Of a stretch of 64,000 nucleotides of DNA, positions 1 to 10,004 are shown piece after piece (the first letter of the stretch is position 1; each line of letters begins with the position of its first letter). Source of the DNA: Chenggangzhangella methanolivorans. GTDB lineage: Bacteria > Pseudomonadota > Alphaproteobacteria > Rhizobiales > Methylopilaceae. The notes beneath the pieces are model-generated. The model had not been told where the DNA came from, searched no databases, and worked only from the letters and a program-made list of their open reading frames with translations. The translations under genes were made by a program, and so were the position numbers. The DNA lies in assembly GCF_019797865.1 (NCBI RefSeq), contig NZ_CP081869.1, positions 3,559,501 to 3,623,500 on the forward strand, written 5' to 3'.

Positions 1-226
1 GACGCCGCGATCGTCTTCGGCCCTGCCCAGAGCGTCGACTGCACGCCGCCTTCGCCCGCGAGCGACTGGATCACGCGGCCTGCGCGACGTCGGCGAGGAG
101 CCGCAGCGAGCGGTAAAGGCTCGATTTTCCGGAGCCGTTCGCGCCTGTCACGACATTGAGCCGCGACAGGACGAGACGGAGATCTCTGAGGGAGCGATAG
201 CCGGAGACGGCGAGACGAGTGATCAT
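1..226 (-). CDS. AAA family ATPase, N-terminal part (cut by window edge, frameshifted)
   Basis: The start ATG is at 226 and the gene runs off the left edge. The N-terminus reads MITRLAVSGYRSLRDLRL and then GANGSGKSS, a Walker A loop of the RecF/SMC-like ATPases that sense DNA or overcome phage (AAA_21 type); only about 70 residues are present, so the role is open. After residue 36 the frame hits a TGA at 71-73. Adding one C to the CC at 79-80 restores the reading AQGRVIQSLAGEGG and keeps the frame open to the edge, so a lost homopolymer base is more likely than a true stop. The gene diverges from gloB. Confidence 0.7.
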
Positions 227-357
227 GGCGCCAGTCTAGCGCGGCGGCGCGCGCTCGGGCACCGCCGGGCGCATACGGACGCGTGATCGGCGCCTCGGCT
301 CCTTGACCCCGAGGGCGCCGCCGCTAGCCTTCCGGTCCGAATCTCCCGGGAGCTCCC

Positions 358-1118
358 ATGCCAGCCGAAATCGTCCTCGTTCCCTGCCTCAGCGACAATT
401 ACGCGGTGCTCCTGCACGAAGGCGACACGACGGTCCTCGTCGACGCGCCGGAGGCGAAGCCGATCCTCGATGCGCTGCGGGAGAGGAACTGGCGACTGAC
501 CGACATCCTCATCACCCCCACAAGCACGCGGACCATGTGGGAGGCCTGCCGGAGCTCTGGAACGACTACAGGGCGACCGTCTACGGCCCGAAGGACGAGG
601 CCCAGCACATCCCCGGCCTCGACGTCCCGCTCTCCGAGGGAGACGTCGCCAAGATCGGGCCCTGGAGCTTCGAGACCATCGCGACGCCGGGCCACACCAA
701 GGGCCATGTGGTGTTCTTCGAGCCGCGCGAAAAATGGCTGTTCGCTGGCGACACGCTGTTCGCGATGGGCTGCGGGCGGCTGTTCGAGGACACGCCGGAG
801 GCGATGTGGCGCTCGCTCTCGAAGCTCGCCAAGCTGCCGAACGAGACGCGCGTCTGGTGCGGGCACGAATACACGCTCTCGAACGCCAAGTTCTGCGCCT
901 CGATCCTGCCCGGCGACGTCGCGATCGCAGAGCGCCTGAAGAAGATCGAGGCCGCGCGGGCGAAGGGCGAGCCGACCGTGCCGTCCACCATCGGCGCGGA
1001 GAAGGCCACCAACGTCTTTCTGCGCGCGGCCGAAGACAAGGTCGCGGCGGCGGTCGGGCTCGACGGCGACGCGGCGGCGGTGTTCGCCGAGCTTCGCGAC
1101 CGAAAGAACCGCGGATGA
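358..1118 (+). CDS. gloB: Hydroxyacylglutathione hydrolase (glyoxalase II), frameshifted
   Basis: Cytosolic glyoxalase II hydrolyses S-lactoylglutathione to lactate and glutathione, the second step of methylglyoxal detoxification. The start MPAEIVLVPCLSDNYAVLLH is typical of the family. The metal site is visible as HKHADH near residue 55, GHTKGH near 110, AGDTLF near 130 and CGHEYT near 165. The start is in one frame and everything after residue about 53 in another; the switch lies in the C5 run at 515-519, where two extra C (or one missing) explain it. Corrected length is about 252 residues, normal for GloB. The stop overlaps the next start as ATGA. Confidence 0.9.
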
Positions 1119-1569
1119 CCGGGCTCGAAGGGCTTTCCGCCGACACCGTCGCTAGCCTGCTCGATCTCGAGCCGCACCCGGAAGGCGGGCGGTTTCGCGA
1201 GGTGTTCCGCGATCCTGCGACCGACGCGAATGGCCGGCGCGCTCGACCGCGATCTACTTTCTGCTGGCCGCAGGGGAAGTGTCGGCCTGGCATAAGGTCG
1301 ACGCCGTCGAGATCTGGCACCACTACGCCGGCGCGCCGCTTGCGCTGACGCTCGCCGAACGGCCACGACGCCGAGGCCCACCGGCTCGGGCCGAACCTTC
1401 CGCCGGCGACCGGCCGCAGGTGGTGGTTCCGGCCGGCTGGTGGCAGGCGGCGGAGTCGCTTGGGGAGTGGACGCTGGTCGGCTGCACGGTCGCGCCGGGC
1501 TTCGAGTTCTCGGGCTTCGAGATGGCCCCGCCGGACTGGCGTCCGACGCCGCGCAAGACTGGCGACTGA
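1115..1569 (+). CDS. Cupin_5 (DUF985) family protein, multiply frameshifted
   Basis: The ATG at 1115 overlaps the gloB stop (ATGA), so the two are probably cotranslated. The parts seen in three frames fit the DUF985 cupin pattern: EPHPEGGRFREVF, then IYFLLAAGEVSAWHKVDAVEIWHHYAG, then VVVPAGWWQAAE and LVGCTVAPGFEFSGFE. At least three indels (about 1235, 1361 and 1401) break the frame; corrected length would be about 151 residues. Cupin_5 proteins are small beta-barrels of uncertain activity, proposed to act on sugars. Because neighbouring conserved genes are broken in the same way, sequencing error is favoured over pseudogenisation. Confidence 0.75.
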
Positions 1570-1585
1570 GAGGAACTGCGTCCTT

Positions 1586-2462
1586 CTAGTTTTTTCACCC
1601 GCCCGCCGAGCGTCGCGACCAGCGCGCCGCCGACGATGAGCGCGCAGGCGGCGAGGAGCGCCGGCGAAGCCTGCGCGTAGCCGAAGGCGACGAGCAGCAG
1701 TGTCGAGATCAGCGGCGCCGCATAGGCCGCGACGCCCAAGAGGCGCACGTCGCCGCGCTTCATGCCGACGTCCCAGACGAAGAAGGCGAGGCCGACGGGC
1801 CCGAGCCCGAGCCCGAGCACGGCGAGCCATTCGCCGGTGGTCCCCGGCCAGACGGTCGTCTCGAGCGCGACATGGCAGAGCGCCGCAAGCGCGGCGGTGG
1901 CGAGGCAGAAGCCCGCCACCGCCTCGGTCGGCGTCTTGGCGAAGAAGCGGCTCGAGACCGAATAGGCGGCCCACACACCGCGCACGCGACCGCCGACAGA
2001 TAGCCGAGCAGATGCGCGCCCTCGAACGACAGCCCGTCGCCGGCCCGCGCCGATGAGCAGCGCGGTGCCGCACAGCCCCGCGGCCGCCCCAAAAAGATGG
2101 CGGACCGTCAATCGCTCGCCCGGCAGCGCCGCGGAGAACAACACGATGAGCAGCGGCCACAGATAGGCGACGAGGCTCGCTTCCGCGCGGCGGCGAGAGC
2201 TTCAGGGCCGTGAAATAGAAGAAGTGGAAGCCGAACAGGCCCCGACCCCATGGGCCCAGACGGCCGGCGGCTGGCGAAGCGCAGTTGCAAGCCCGCCGGG
2301 CCGCAACGCCGCCACCGCGCAGCCGGCGACCCCTGCGATCGCGAAGGTCAGCGCCGTAAGCAGGAACGGCGGCGTGGCGCCGGTCGCGGCCGTCAGCAGC
2401 GCGAGCGTCGACCAGAGGGCGATGGCGGTGAGGCCGATGAGGGTGGCGCGGGCGGGGGTCAT
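1586..2462 (-). CDS. EamA/DMT-family exporter (YddG-like), multiply frameshifted
   Basis: This inner-membrane drug/metabolite transporter is convergent with the cupin gene. The ATG at 2462 begins MTPARATLIGLTAIALWST, which resembles the aromatic amino acid exporter YddG. Hydrophobic segments follow in different frames: GLFGFHFFYFTALKLSP, LFSAALPGERL, SVSSRFFAKTPTEAVAGF, GLAFFVWDVGMKRGD and AAYAAPLISTLLL. Four or five indels are needed (near 2240, 2187, 2050 and 1985). A stop at 1586-1588 becomes in frame if the T6 run at 1590-1595 is one base too long. About ten transmembrane helices and 290 residues are expected. The substrate is not visible. Confidence 0.7.
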
Positions 2463-2555
2463 GCCGCGCGGTCATAGCCGCGCCGCGCGGCGCCCGGAAG
2501 AGCGATGGAGCCGCAGCCGCCTTGTCCGGGATTGGGGCCGGGATGAGACGGCGTT

Positions 2556-3101
2556 TCAGTCCCGGACCAGCCGAACGTCGACCTCATGCTCGACGAAGCG
2601 CCATTCCTCGGTCTCGCGCAGGCGCGTCACCAGCGTCTCGAACGCGTCCTCGTGTTCCGGCGCATATTCGAACCAGGTGAGGAAATCGAACGGCTCGCCG
2701 AGGTCGCGGCCGTGATGCAGGCGTCGCGCGACCGCGGGCAGATAGTCGAGCCCGATCGCGATGTGGCGCGAGCGCTCCTCCATGACGGCGCGGCGCTCGT
2801 CCTGCGCGAGCGCCCACCAGGCCTCGGACTTGCGGATCGGGATCAGCGCCGCGCGGGTCGCCGTGGGGCGGCCGAGCTCCTCCTGCCTGGCCGCAAGAGC
2901 GTCGAGCTCCGCGCGTTTCGAATAGCGGGCGTTGCTGGTCGTGCCGCGCAGCACGAAGCCGGCCTGATCGGCGAGGACGCCTTCGCGCACCGCGAGCCGT
3001 TCGGCCGGCGGCGGCGCGGATCCGACGACGGCGCGCATCGAGGCGATCCGCCACTCGCCGGCGTCGCCGAAGCAGAAGCTGAAAATCGAAGGGCGCGGCA
3101 T
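2556..3101 (-). CDS. Chlorite dismutase family heme protein
   Basis: This 181-residue protein starts at the ATG at 3101. The stretch SRHIAIGLDYLPAVARRLHH followed by EPFDFLTWFEYAPEHEDAFE matches the ferredoxin-like fold family that includes chlorite dismutase and coproheme decarboxylase; conserved histidines in the first segment are candidates for the heme ligand. The length fits the short Cld-like branch rather than true chlorite dismutases or HemQ, so chlorite breakdown should not be assumed. The gene is intact and stands alone, tail to tail with nothing and flanked upstream by a palindromic repeat. Confidence 0.8.
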   Translation of the reverse strand: MPRPSIFSFCFGDAGEWRIASMRAVVGSAPPPAERLAVREGVLADQAGFVLRGTTSNARYSKRAELDALAARQEELGRPTATRAALIPIRKSEAWWALAQDERRAVMEERSRHIAIGLDYLPAVARRLHHGRDLGEPFDFLTWFEYAPEHEDAFETLVTRLRETEEWRFVEHEVDVRLVRD

Positions 3102-3190
3102 GCCCCGATTACGGAGCAGGCCGCGCCCTTGTTACAAGAGCTTTCTGCGAACGGTCATTCCGGAAGGGCGACGGAGCCGCCGCAGCCGTT

Positions 3191-3301
3191 GTCCCGGACT
3201 TGATCTGGGACCCAGAACCGATGCGGTTCCCGGAAGACGTGGCGGGCGTGGCGCTCTAGCAAGATGCGGGTCGGTTCTGGGTCCCGGATCAAGTCCGGGA
3301 C
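3191..3301. repeat. Family A intergenic palindrome, copy 1
   Basis: The 30-base left arm (3191-3220, starting GTCCCGGACTTGATC) is the inverted complement of the right arm (3272-3301) with one mismatch, around a 51-base centre. The same arms recur at 35840-35952, and looser relatives lie at 31877-31979 and 58688-58800. It sits between the chlorite-dismutase-family gene and the end of phaB. Such palindromes are common in rhizobial genomes. Confidence 0.9.
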
Positions 3302-3379
3302 ATGAAAGAGCTTTGTTCCGTCCGAAGCGCAATCCCGGCTCTCGCTCGCGCTCGGCCGGGACGACGCCTCGTCGACGGC

Positions 3380-4101
3380 TCAGGTGATGTACTGGCCGCC
3401 TTGATGGTCAGCGTCGAGCCGGTGACGAAGCCGGCCTTCTCGCTCGCGAGATAGACCACGGCCTCGGCGATCTCGTCGCTTTCGCCGAGACGGCCGACCG
3501 GGATGGTGGCGATGATCGACTCGCGCACCTTCTCAGGCACCGCCATCACCATTTCGGTCGCGATGTAGCCCGGGGCGATCGCGTTCACGGTGACGCCCTT
3601 CTTGGCGTTCTCCTGAGCGAGCGCCTTGGTGAAGCCGATGACGCCCGCCTTGGCCGCGGAATAGTTAGCCTGGCCCATCTGGCCCTTCTGGCCGTTGATG
3701 GAGGTGATGTTGATGATGCGCCCGAAGCCGCGCTCACGCATGCCGTCGATGACGGGACGGGTCATCGTGAACATGGAGTCGAGGTTGGTGGACATCACCT
3801 CGCGCCATTGCTCGAACGTCGCCTTGTGGAACATGCCGTCGCGGGTGATGCCGGCGTTGTTCACCAGCACGTCGACCGGGCCGACCTCGGCCTCGACCTT
3901 GGCGATGCCGTCCGCGCAGGACTGCGGATCGCCCACGTCCCACTTGAACACGGCGATGCCGTGCTGGTCCTTGAAGGCGTTCGCCTTCTCGTCGTTGCCG
4001 GCATAGGTCGCGGCCACCTTGTAGCCGGCGTTCTTGAGCGCGATCGAGATCGCCTCACCGATGCCGCGGGTTCCGCCAGTCACGAGCGCGACGCGCGCCA
4101 T
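3380..4101 (-). CDS. phaB: Acetoacetyl-CoA reductase (PHB synthesis), 3' frameshift
   Basis: PhaB is a cytosolic short-chain dehydrogenase that reduces acetoacetyl-CoA to (R)-3-hydroxybutyryl-CoA with NADPH, the second step of polyhydroxybutyrate synthesis. Seen: the Rossmann motif [11 protein letters not shown] at residues 8-18, NNAG near 85, catalytic Ser in [24 protein letters not shown] with Tyr and Lys in YSAAK, and [17 protein letters not shown] Shine-Dalgarno precedes the ATG at 4101. Near the end the frame reads GSTLTIKAA; restoring one C at about 3401 gives TINGGQYIT and a stop at 3380-3382, for 240 residues, the usual PhaB length. It lies downstream of phaA on the same strand. Confidence 0.95.
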
Positions 4102-4161
4102 TGCGATTCCTCCCTGAAAAACCAGTTCGATCGGTCGGGCTTGTGGCCGCCCGGCTCAGTG

Positions 4162-4189
4162 CGCGCGGAGTGCATGGGCGCTCCGCGCG
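4162..4189 (-). other. Hairpin between phaA and phaB
   Basis: CGCGCGGAG (4162-4170) and CTCCGCGCG (4181-4189) form a perfect 9-bp stem with a 10-base loop in the 104-bp phaA-phaB gap. There is no T tract, so it is more likely an RNA stability or partial attenuation element than a full terminator. Its role is inferred only from position. Confidence 0.4.
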
Positions 4190-4205
4190 TCGTCCTGCAA
4201 AAAGC

Positions 4206-5387
4206 TCAGTCGCGCTCGAGGCACATGGCGATGCCCATGCCGCCGCCGATGCAGAGCGTGGTGAGGCCCTTCTTGGCGTCGCGCTTGCCCATCTCATGCA
4301 GCAGGGTGACGAGCACGCGCGCGCCCGACGCGCCGATCGGATGCCCGATCGCGATCGCGCCGCCGTTGACGTTCACCTTCGAGACGTCCCAGCCGAGGTC
4401 CTTGTTGACCGCGCAGGCCTGCGCCGCGAAGGCCTCGTTGGCCTCGATCAGATCGAGGTCGGAGGCCGACCAGCCGGCCTTTTCGAGCGCCTTGCGCGAG
4501 GCCGGGATGGGGCCCGAGCCCATCACCGACGGGTCGACGCCCGCCTGCGCCCAACTCGCGATGCGGGCGAGCGGCGTCAGGCCCTTCTCCTGGGCGAGTT
4601 TGGCCGACATCACGATGAGGGCCGCGGCGCCGTCATTGATGCCGGAGGCGTTGCCGGCCGTCACCGTGCCGTCCTTCGAGAAGGCGGGCTTCAGCTTCGT
4701 CATGGCGTCGAGCGTCGCGCCGTGGCGGATGTACTCATCCTGATCCACGACGACGTCGCCCTTGCGGCTCGACACCGTGACGGGCGCGATCTCGTCCTTG
4801 AACTTGCCGGCCTTCTGGGCGGCTTCGGCCTTGTTCTGGCTCGCGACCGCGAACTCGTCCTGCTGCTCGCGGGTGATCTGCCACTGGGTCGCGACGTTCT
4901 CGGCGGTGGTGCCCATGTGGTAGCCGTTGAAGGCGTCCCAGAGGCCGTCCTTGATCATCGTGTCGATGAACTTCATGTCGCCCATTTTCTGGCCCGGGCG
5001 CATGAGGGCCGCATGGGCCGACTGGCTCATGGACTCCTGGCCGCCCGCGACCACGATCGAGCTGTCGCCGTTCTTGATCGCCTGGCTGGCGAGCGCGACG
5101 GCGCGCAGCCCCGAGCCGCACACCTGGTTGATGCCCCAGGCCGAGGCCTCGATCGGCACGCCGGCGCCGATGGAGGCCTGACGGGCCGGGTTCTGCCCCT
5201 GAGCCGCGGTCAGGACCTGGCCGAGGATGACCTCCGACACTTCCTTCGGGTCGAGGCCGGCGCGCTCCAGCGCGGCCTTGATCGCGACCTTGCCGAGTTC
5301 ATGCGCGGGGAGCGACGACAGCCCGCCCGAGAACGAGCCCACCGGGGTGCGCGCGGCGCTGACGATGACGACGTCGGTCTCGGCCAT
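4206..5387 (-). CDS. phaA: Acetyl-CoA C-acetyltransferase (beta-ketothiolase)
   Basis: This cytosolic thiolase condenses two acetyl-CoA to acetoacetyl-CoA and feeds PhaB for polyhydroxybutyrate synthesis. The 393 residues are full length. Seen: nucleophilic Cys in [14 protein letters not shown] near residue 90, the thiolase signature [19 protein letters not shown] with its catalytic His near 350, and the C-terminal Cys in [12 protein letters not shown] near 380. An AAGGAG Shine-Dalgarno lies 8 bases before the ATG at 5387. It is the first gene of phaA-phaB; the regulator phaR lies just upstream on the other strand, the usual alphaproteobacterial arrangement. Confidence 0.97.
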   Translation of the reverse strand: MAETDVVIVSAARTPVGSFSGGLSSLPAHELGKVAIKAALERAGLDPKEVSEVILGQVLTAAQGQNPARQASIGAGVPIEASAWGINQVCGSGLRAVALASQAIKNGDSSIVVAGGQESMSQSAHAALMRPGQKMGDMKFIDTMIKDGLWDAFNGYHMGTTAENVATQWQITREQQDEFAVASQNKAEAAQKAGKFKDEIAPVTVSSRKGDVVVDQDEYIRHGATLDAMTKLKPAFSKDGTVTAGNASGINDGAAALIVMSAKLAQEKGLTPLARIASWAQAGVDPSVMGSGPIPASRKALEKAGWSASDLDLIEANEAFAAQACAVNKDLGWDVSKVNVNGGAIAIGHPIGASGARVLVTLLHEMGKRDAKKGLTTLCIGGGMGIAMCLERD

Positions 5388-5525
5388 GAAGCTTCTCCTT
5401 CGCGAGGATTTCTGACGTCCAAACGGGCCCGTCCGGACGAGAGGGTCGTTGGGTTAATGGTGGCGCGCCCGAAGAGCGTCAAGACAGCCTTAGGTCATTG
5501 ACCGAAGGTCTGATGCTGGCGTTCG

Positions 5526-6086
5526 TCAGCGCGCCACACGCTTGCTCGAGCCGCAGCGGAAGTCTCCCGCGAGCCCGTCGGAGAGCGCCCGCGCCTTCAC
5601 GTTGGCCTGCGGCTCGACGACGTCGCCCATGATGCAGGACCGGCCGCCGGGTTCAAGCCGGTAGACCACCAGCCGGCTCTCGGTGAGTTTGCCCACCGAC
5701 CTGCCGACCCGGTAGCGCACGATCGCGGCGGCGGGACGGCCGTCCGCGCCGAGGCGCCACTCGATCGTGGGCTGAGCCTCGAAAAACGAACCGATGTCGA
5801 GGTCCTCGTCGGCGGGCGCGCGTCCGAAGGAGAGCGCGGAGGAGTCGGAGTCCGCGGTCCACGTCACCCGTATTGTGGATGTGCCGGTGCACACCCGCAC
5901 AGAGACCACGCCGGGTTCGGGCGATTTCGCCTCCGGACAGCGCTCGAAGTCGTGGCGTGTGTAGAGGCTGTCGGGCGCCGCGGCGGCCGGCGTCGCGAGG
6001 ATGAGGGCCGTCGCGGCGGAAAGCGCCGCGCCCGCCCAAGGCCGTCCGGCGCGCTCCGATCAGGCGGCGCGCGAAAGTCGCTTCAT
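5526..6086 (-). CDS. Hypothetical exported protein, N-terminus unresolved
   Basis: No family was recognised. From about 6059 downwards the frame encodes a hydrophobic signal-like segment (AGAALSAATALILATPAAAAP) followed by a short mature part with three or four cysteines (ERCPEAK, RVCTGTS, RSCIMGD, DFRCGSS), suggesting a periplasmic protein with disulfides. An ATG at 6086 begins MKRLSRAA but is separated from the signal segment by an in-frame TGA at 6060-6062. A GTG at 5909 would give 127 residues but loses the signal peptide. An indel or substitution near 6060 is the simplest explanation. It lies between phaA and phaR. Confidence 0.55.
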
Positions 6087-6228
6087 CGTCCAAAGACTTA
6101 TCTCCGCACTGCACAAAAAAGTGGCCGTCACAGAAATTTCGCCCTATCGTTCCGATGTTTCGATGCCTTTCGCGGCGCCGCGCGCCGGTCGGCTATCGCA
6201 TTGCGGGAAGTGACGGAGACTGGCGCGT

Positions 6229-6819
6229 ATGGCGAGCACGACCGATCCGATCACCATCAAGAAATACGCGAACCGTCGGCTCTACAATACGGGCACGAGC
6301 ACCTACGTCACGCTCGAAGACCTCGCCTCCATGGTCAAGAAGGGCGAGGACTTCCAGGTGGTCGACGCCAAGACCGGCGACGACATCACCCATCAGGTGC
6401 TGACCCAGATCATCTTCGAGCAGGAGAACAAGGGGCAGAACCTGTTGCCCATTACCTTCCTGCGACAGCTCATCCGGTTCTACGGCGACCAGGTCCAGAG
6501 CTTCGTGCCCAAGTATCTCGAGCTTTCGATGGGCGCGCTGACCCGCGATCAGCAGAAGATGCGCGACGCGATGGGCGGCCTGCCGGGCGCGGCGCCGTTC
6601 CAGAACGCGATGGAGGAGCAGGTGCGCGCCAACATGGCGATGATGGAGCGCGCCTTCCGCATGTTCACCGTGTTCCCGGTCCAGGAGGGCGCGGCCGGCG
6701 AGGCCGCCGCCACAGCGCCGACGCCCAAGGCCAAGGATCCGGACGACCTCGACGATCTCCGCCGCGAGATGGCCGAGATGCGCGCGAGGCTCGACAAGAT
6801 CGGCGGCGCGAAGGGCTGA
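6229..6819 (+). CDS. phaR: Polyhydroxyalkanoate synthesis regulator PhaR
   Basis: PhaR is a DNA-binding repressor that also binds PHA granules, and controls phasin and PHA genes according to polymer level. The 196-residue protein shows the conserved N-terminal DNA-binding domain (ITIKKYANRRLYNTGTSTYV at residues 8-27) and the following PHB accumulation domain (LTQIIFEQENKGQNLLPITF, then LRQLIRFYGDQ). The C-terminal 60 residues are Ala/Pro-rich and then charged (DDLRREMAEMRARLDKI), probably a short coiled coil. It diverges from the phaA side. Confidence 0.95.
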   Translation: MASTTDPITIKKYANRRLYNTGTSTYVTLEDLASMVKKGEDFQVVDAKTGDDITHQVLTQIIFEQENKGQNLLPITFLRQLIRFYGDQVQSFVPKYLELSMGALTRDQQKMRDAMGGLPGAAPFQNAMEEQVRANMAMMERAFRMFTVFPVQEGAAGEAAATAPTPKAKDPDDLDDLRREMAEMRARLDKIGGAKG

Positions 6820-7041
6820 ACCGCCGGGGCTGATTTCCGAAGCGCCTGGCATCCCGGCTCTTCGCCGCTGCACGGCTGAGAGCATGCGGCCTCGGAACGC
6901 TTTTCTCGGACGCGGTTTTTCTGGACGCGCGTCGACCATCCCCTAAGTCACGCCTCTGTGATCGGCGCTCGCATGATCATGGGCCGACGAGCCTGCGCAA
7001 GGCGTTGACCCGTGCCCGGCGGGCCACGCAAGAGGTCGTCC

Positions 7042-8340
7042 ATGTCGGCAAGCGACGCCAGCCCGAAGTCTCGGGCCGCCACCGTGCTTCGCGTCACGAG
7101 CGGCAACTTCCTCGAGATGTTCGATTTCTTTCTCTACGGCTTCTACGCGAAGTACATCGCCGGCGCCTTTTTTCCCGCCGACAGCGAGTTCGCCTCGCTG
7201 ATGCTGACGCTGGTGATCTTCGGCGCCGGCTTCCTGATGCGTCCGCTCGGCGCGATCTTTCTCGGCGCCTATGTCGATCGGGTCGGGCGGCGAAAGGGCC
7301 TGATCGTCACGCTCGCCATCATGGCGGCCGGCACGGTGCTGATCGCCTTCGTGCCGGGCTACCAGACCATCGGCCTCGCGGCCCCGATCCTCGTGCTCGT
7401 CGGCCGTCTGCTGCAGGGATTTTCGGCCGGCGTGGAACTCGGCGGCGTGTCGGTCTATCTCGCCGAGATGTCGACGCCCGGCAACAAGGGGTTTTACGTC
7501 TCGTGGCAGTCCGCCAGCCAGCAGGTCGCGACCGTCGCGGCGGCCGCCCTCGGCTTTGGTCTCGGGAAGCTGCTCGCGCCCGACGACCTCGCGTCCTGGG
7601 GCTGGCGCATCCCCTTCGTAATCGGCTGCGCGATCGTGCCGTTCCTGTTCGTCCTGCGCCGCTCGCTGGAGGAGACCGAAGAATTCGCCCGCCGCAGCCA
7701 TCGTCCGAGCGCCGGCGAGATCTACCGCACGCTCGCGGCGAATTGGCGGATCGTGCTCGCCGGCATGGCCATGGTGATGATGACGACCGTCTCGTTCTAT
7801 CTCATCACCGCCTACACCCCGACGTTCGGCGAGCGGGAGCTGAAGCTCGACCGCTCGGCGGTGCTGATCGTGACGATCTGCGTCGGCGTCTCGAATTTCG
7901 TCTGGCTGCCGATCTGGGGCGCTGTCTCTGATCGTGTCGGCCGCAAGCCGATCCTTCTCGCCTTCACGGCGCTCACCATGCTCACCGCCTATCCGGCGCT
8001 GCGCTGGCTCGTGGCCGAGCCGAGCTTTCTGCGCCTGCTCGAGGTCGAGCTGTGGCTGTCGTTCCTCTACGCCTCCTACAACGGCGCGATGGTGGTGGCG
8101 CTGACGGAGCTCGTCCCCGCCCATGTGCGCGCCTCGGGCTTCTCGCTCGCCTACAGCCTCGCGACGACGCTCGGGGGCTTCTCGCTCGCGATCTCCACTT
8201 GGATGATCGAGGCGACGGGCGACAAAGCGGCGCCGGGGATCTGGATGTCGTTCGCCGCGCTTTGCGGCTTCGTGTCGACGCTGTTTCTGTTCCGGCGGAA
8301 GCCGGAGGCCGAACCCGAAGGGGCGGCTGCGCGGGCCTAG
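7042..8340 (+). CDS. MFS transporter, metabolite:H+ symporter (MHS) type
   Basis: This 432-residue inner-membrane symporter has about 12 helices. The N-terminus [20 protein letters not shown], the loop [13 protein letters not shown] after helix 2 and [23 protein letters not shown] in helix 4 are typical of the citrate/tricarballylate/alpha-ketoglutarate:H+ symporters. A second MFS loop, [10 protein letters not shown], begins the C-terminal half. The ATG at 7042 is chosen over an in-frame GTG at 7012 because AGAGG lies just before it. The substrate is probably a di- or tricarboxylate, but no neighbour confirms this. Its stop overlaps that of yqgE tail to tail. Confidence 0.88.
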   Translation: MSASDASPKSRAATVLRVTSGNFLEMFDFFLYGFYAKYIAGAFFPADSEFASLMLTLVIFGAGFLMRPLGAIFLGAYVDRVGRRKGLIVTLAIMAAGTVLIAFVPGYQTIGLAAPILVLVGRLLQGFSAGVELGGVSVYLAEMSTPGNKGFYVSWQSASQQVATVAAAALGFGLGKLLAPDDLASWGWRIPFVIGCAIVPFLFVLRRSLEETEEFARRSHRPSAGEIYRTLAANWRIVLAGMAMVMMTTVSFYLITAYTPTFGERELKLDRSAVLIVTICVGVSNFVWLPIWGAVSDRVGRKPILLAFTALTMLTAYPALRWLVAEPSFLRLLEVELWLSFLYASYNGAMVVALTELVPAHVRASGFSLAYSLATTLGGFSLAISTWMIEATGDKAAPGIWMSFAALCGFVSTLFLFRRKPEAEPEGAAARA

Positions 8341-8960
8341 GAGTGCCCCGCCTCGGTCGACAGTTTGCCGAGGTCGATGCCGATCTTGGCGAGCGCCCGC
8401 TCGTATTTCGAATCCGGCTCGCCGTCGAAGACGAGGCTGCGGTCGGCGGGCACGTTGAGCCAGCCGTTCGCCTGGATCTCGGTCTCGAGCTGACCTGGCG
8501 CCCAGCCGGCGTAGCCGAGCGCGAGGATCGCGCTCTGCGGCCCGTCGCCGCGCGCGATCGCCTTCAGGATGTCGAGCGTCGCCGTAAGGCAGATGCCGTC
8601 GTCGATCGGCAGCGTCGAGTCCTCGATCATGAAGTCGGCAGAGTGCAGCACGAAGCCGCGCCCGCTTTCGACCGGCCCGCCGCGCAGCACCTGGATCGCC
8701 TCGGCGCCGTCCGGCAGGCGGATCTCCTCGCCCTCCGTGATCACGTCAAGCTGCACCAGAAGGTCCGGAAAGCTGATGTGCGGCGCGGGCTTGTTGACCA
8801 CGATGCCCATCGCGCCTTCGGAGGAATGCGCGCACACATAGATGACCGTCCGCGCGAAGCGGTCGTCCTCCATGGTCGGCATCGCCACCAGCACCTGACC
8901 GTCGAGATATCCCGAGCGGTCCTTCTTTTCGGTCAGATGTTTGCGGATCACCGGAGCCAT
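8337..8960 (-). CDS. YqgE/AlgH family protein (UPF0301)
   Basis: This 207-residue member of the YqgE/AlgH family has no established biochemical role. Diagnostic stretches are [26 protein letters not shown] (residues 21-46), [27 protein letters not shown], and [19 protein letters not shown]. The reading frame is intact. It is convergent with the MFS gene and diverges from the DsbD-like gene. Confidence 0.92.
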   Translation of the reverse strand: MAPVIRKHLTEKKDRSGYLDGQVLVAMPTMEDDRFARTVIYVCAHSSEGAMGIVVNKPAPHISFPDLLVQLDVITEGEEIRLPDGAEAIQVLRGGPVESGRGFVLHSADFMIEDSTLPIDDGICLTATLDILKAIARGDGPQSAILALGYAGWAPGQLETEIQANGWLNVPADRSLVFDGEPDSKYERALAKIGIDLGKLSTEAGHS

Positions 8961-9085
8961 GGGCTGAAGATTATGGGCGGCCGGCGGTTTTTGAAAGTCG
9001 TATCGCGCGCAATCAGACGCTGCGGGGCGCCGCTCACGTCGCTTTGCTTTGGCGAACGGTCCGTCGCCGCTATCCTCGCACGACC

Positions 9086-9934
9086 ATGATCCGTTTCCTG
9101 GCCGCCGCGCTCGTCGCGCTTTCGCCCCTGCCGGCCGTCGCCGAGAACGCGTCGCCCTGGGCGCGCGAAGGCGCGGCGGCGCTGCGCCTGATCGACGCCG
9201 GGCCGCTGGAGGCGGAACGCGCGGACGCCGCCCCCGGAGAGCGTCTCGCGGCGATCTCCATCGCGCTTGACCCCGGCTGGAAGACCTACTGGCGCCAGCC
9301 CGGCGCGAGCGGCGTTCCTCCGCGGTTCGATTTCTCGGGGTCGAAAAACGTCGCCGAGGCCAGGGTCGCGTTTCCCGCGCCCGAGCGGGCCGACGACGGC
9401 GACGGCGTCACCAACGTCTATCATGGCGAGGTGACGTTCCCCGTGACGGTGCGGCCCAAGGATCCTGCTGCGCCCGTGGAGCTCAGGCTCGTCGCCGACT
9501 ACGGCGTCTGCGAGATGGTCTGCGTGCCAGTGAGGGCCGAGGCGGAGCTCGAGCTCACCGCCGCCACGACCGGCGCGGAGACCGAGCCGGTCCGCGCCGC
9601 CCAGGCCGCGACGCCCAAGCCGCTTGCGCTCGGCGCGCCGGAGCCGCTCGCCGTCGCCTCCGTTGCCCGCGCCTCCGCGAGCGGCGGCGCGGCGCTCGAG
9701 ATCGCGGTGGCGTCGCCCGAAGGCGCGCGGCCTGAGCTTTTCGCGGAAACCGGCGACGGCGACTTCGCGCCGGCTCCCGAACTGCTCGCCGCGCCGAAGA
9801 GCGGACGGGCGACGTTCCGCATGGCGTTCGACGAGCCTGAACTGCCGAAGAGCGGCCTGCGCCTCACGCTTTCGGCCGGCGGGCGCGCGATCGAGACCCC
9901 GGTCGCCCTCGACGACATCGCCAGGACGCCTTAA
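9086..9934 (+). CDS. Exported DsbD-alpha-like (DsbC/ScsB N-terminal) protein
   Basis: This 282-residue protein has a signal peptide ([20 protein letters not shown]). The mature part matches the periplasmic N-terminal domain of Dsb[25 protein letters not shown] and the cysteine pair in [11 protein letters not shown], near residues 140-150. In DsbD this domain passes reducing equivalents to periplasmic disulfide proteins; here the membrane and thioredoxin domains are absent, so it is a stand-alone form and its electron donor is unknown. The ATG at 9086 is chosen because it starts the signal peptide. The downstream neighbour is a peroxiredoxin, which fits a redox role. Confidence 0.85.
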   Translation: MIRFLAAALVALSPLPAVAENASPWAREGAAALRLIDAGPLEAERADAAPGERLAAISIALDPGWKTYWRQPGASGVPPRFDFSGSKNVAEARVAFPAPERADDGDGVTNVYHGEVTFPVTVRPKDPAAPVELRLVADYGVCEMVCVPVRAEAELELTAATTGAETEPVRAAQAATPKPLALGAPEPLAVASVARASASGGAALEIAVASPEGARPELFAETGDGDFAPAPELLAAPKSGRATFRMAFDEPELPKSGLRLTLSAGGRAIETPVALDDIARTP

Positions 9935-10004
9935 GTCTCGCGGCGCAACGCCTTGCATGGGCAGGAGCATCCCGCCCGTCGCAGTTTCCGGAGACACAAG
10001 CCTC

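Noticed and set aside
223..2475. A 750-codon open frame on the minus strand
   Set aside because: It only matches known sequence for a short EamA segment; the rest is the shadow of gloB and the cupin gene in a GC-rich context.
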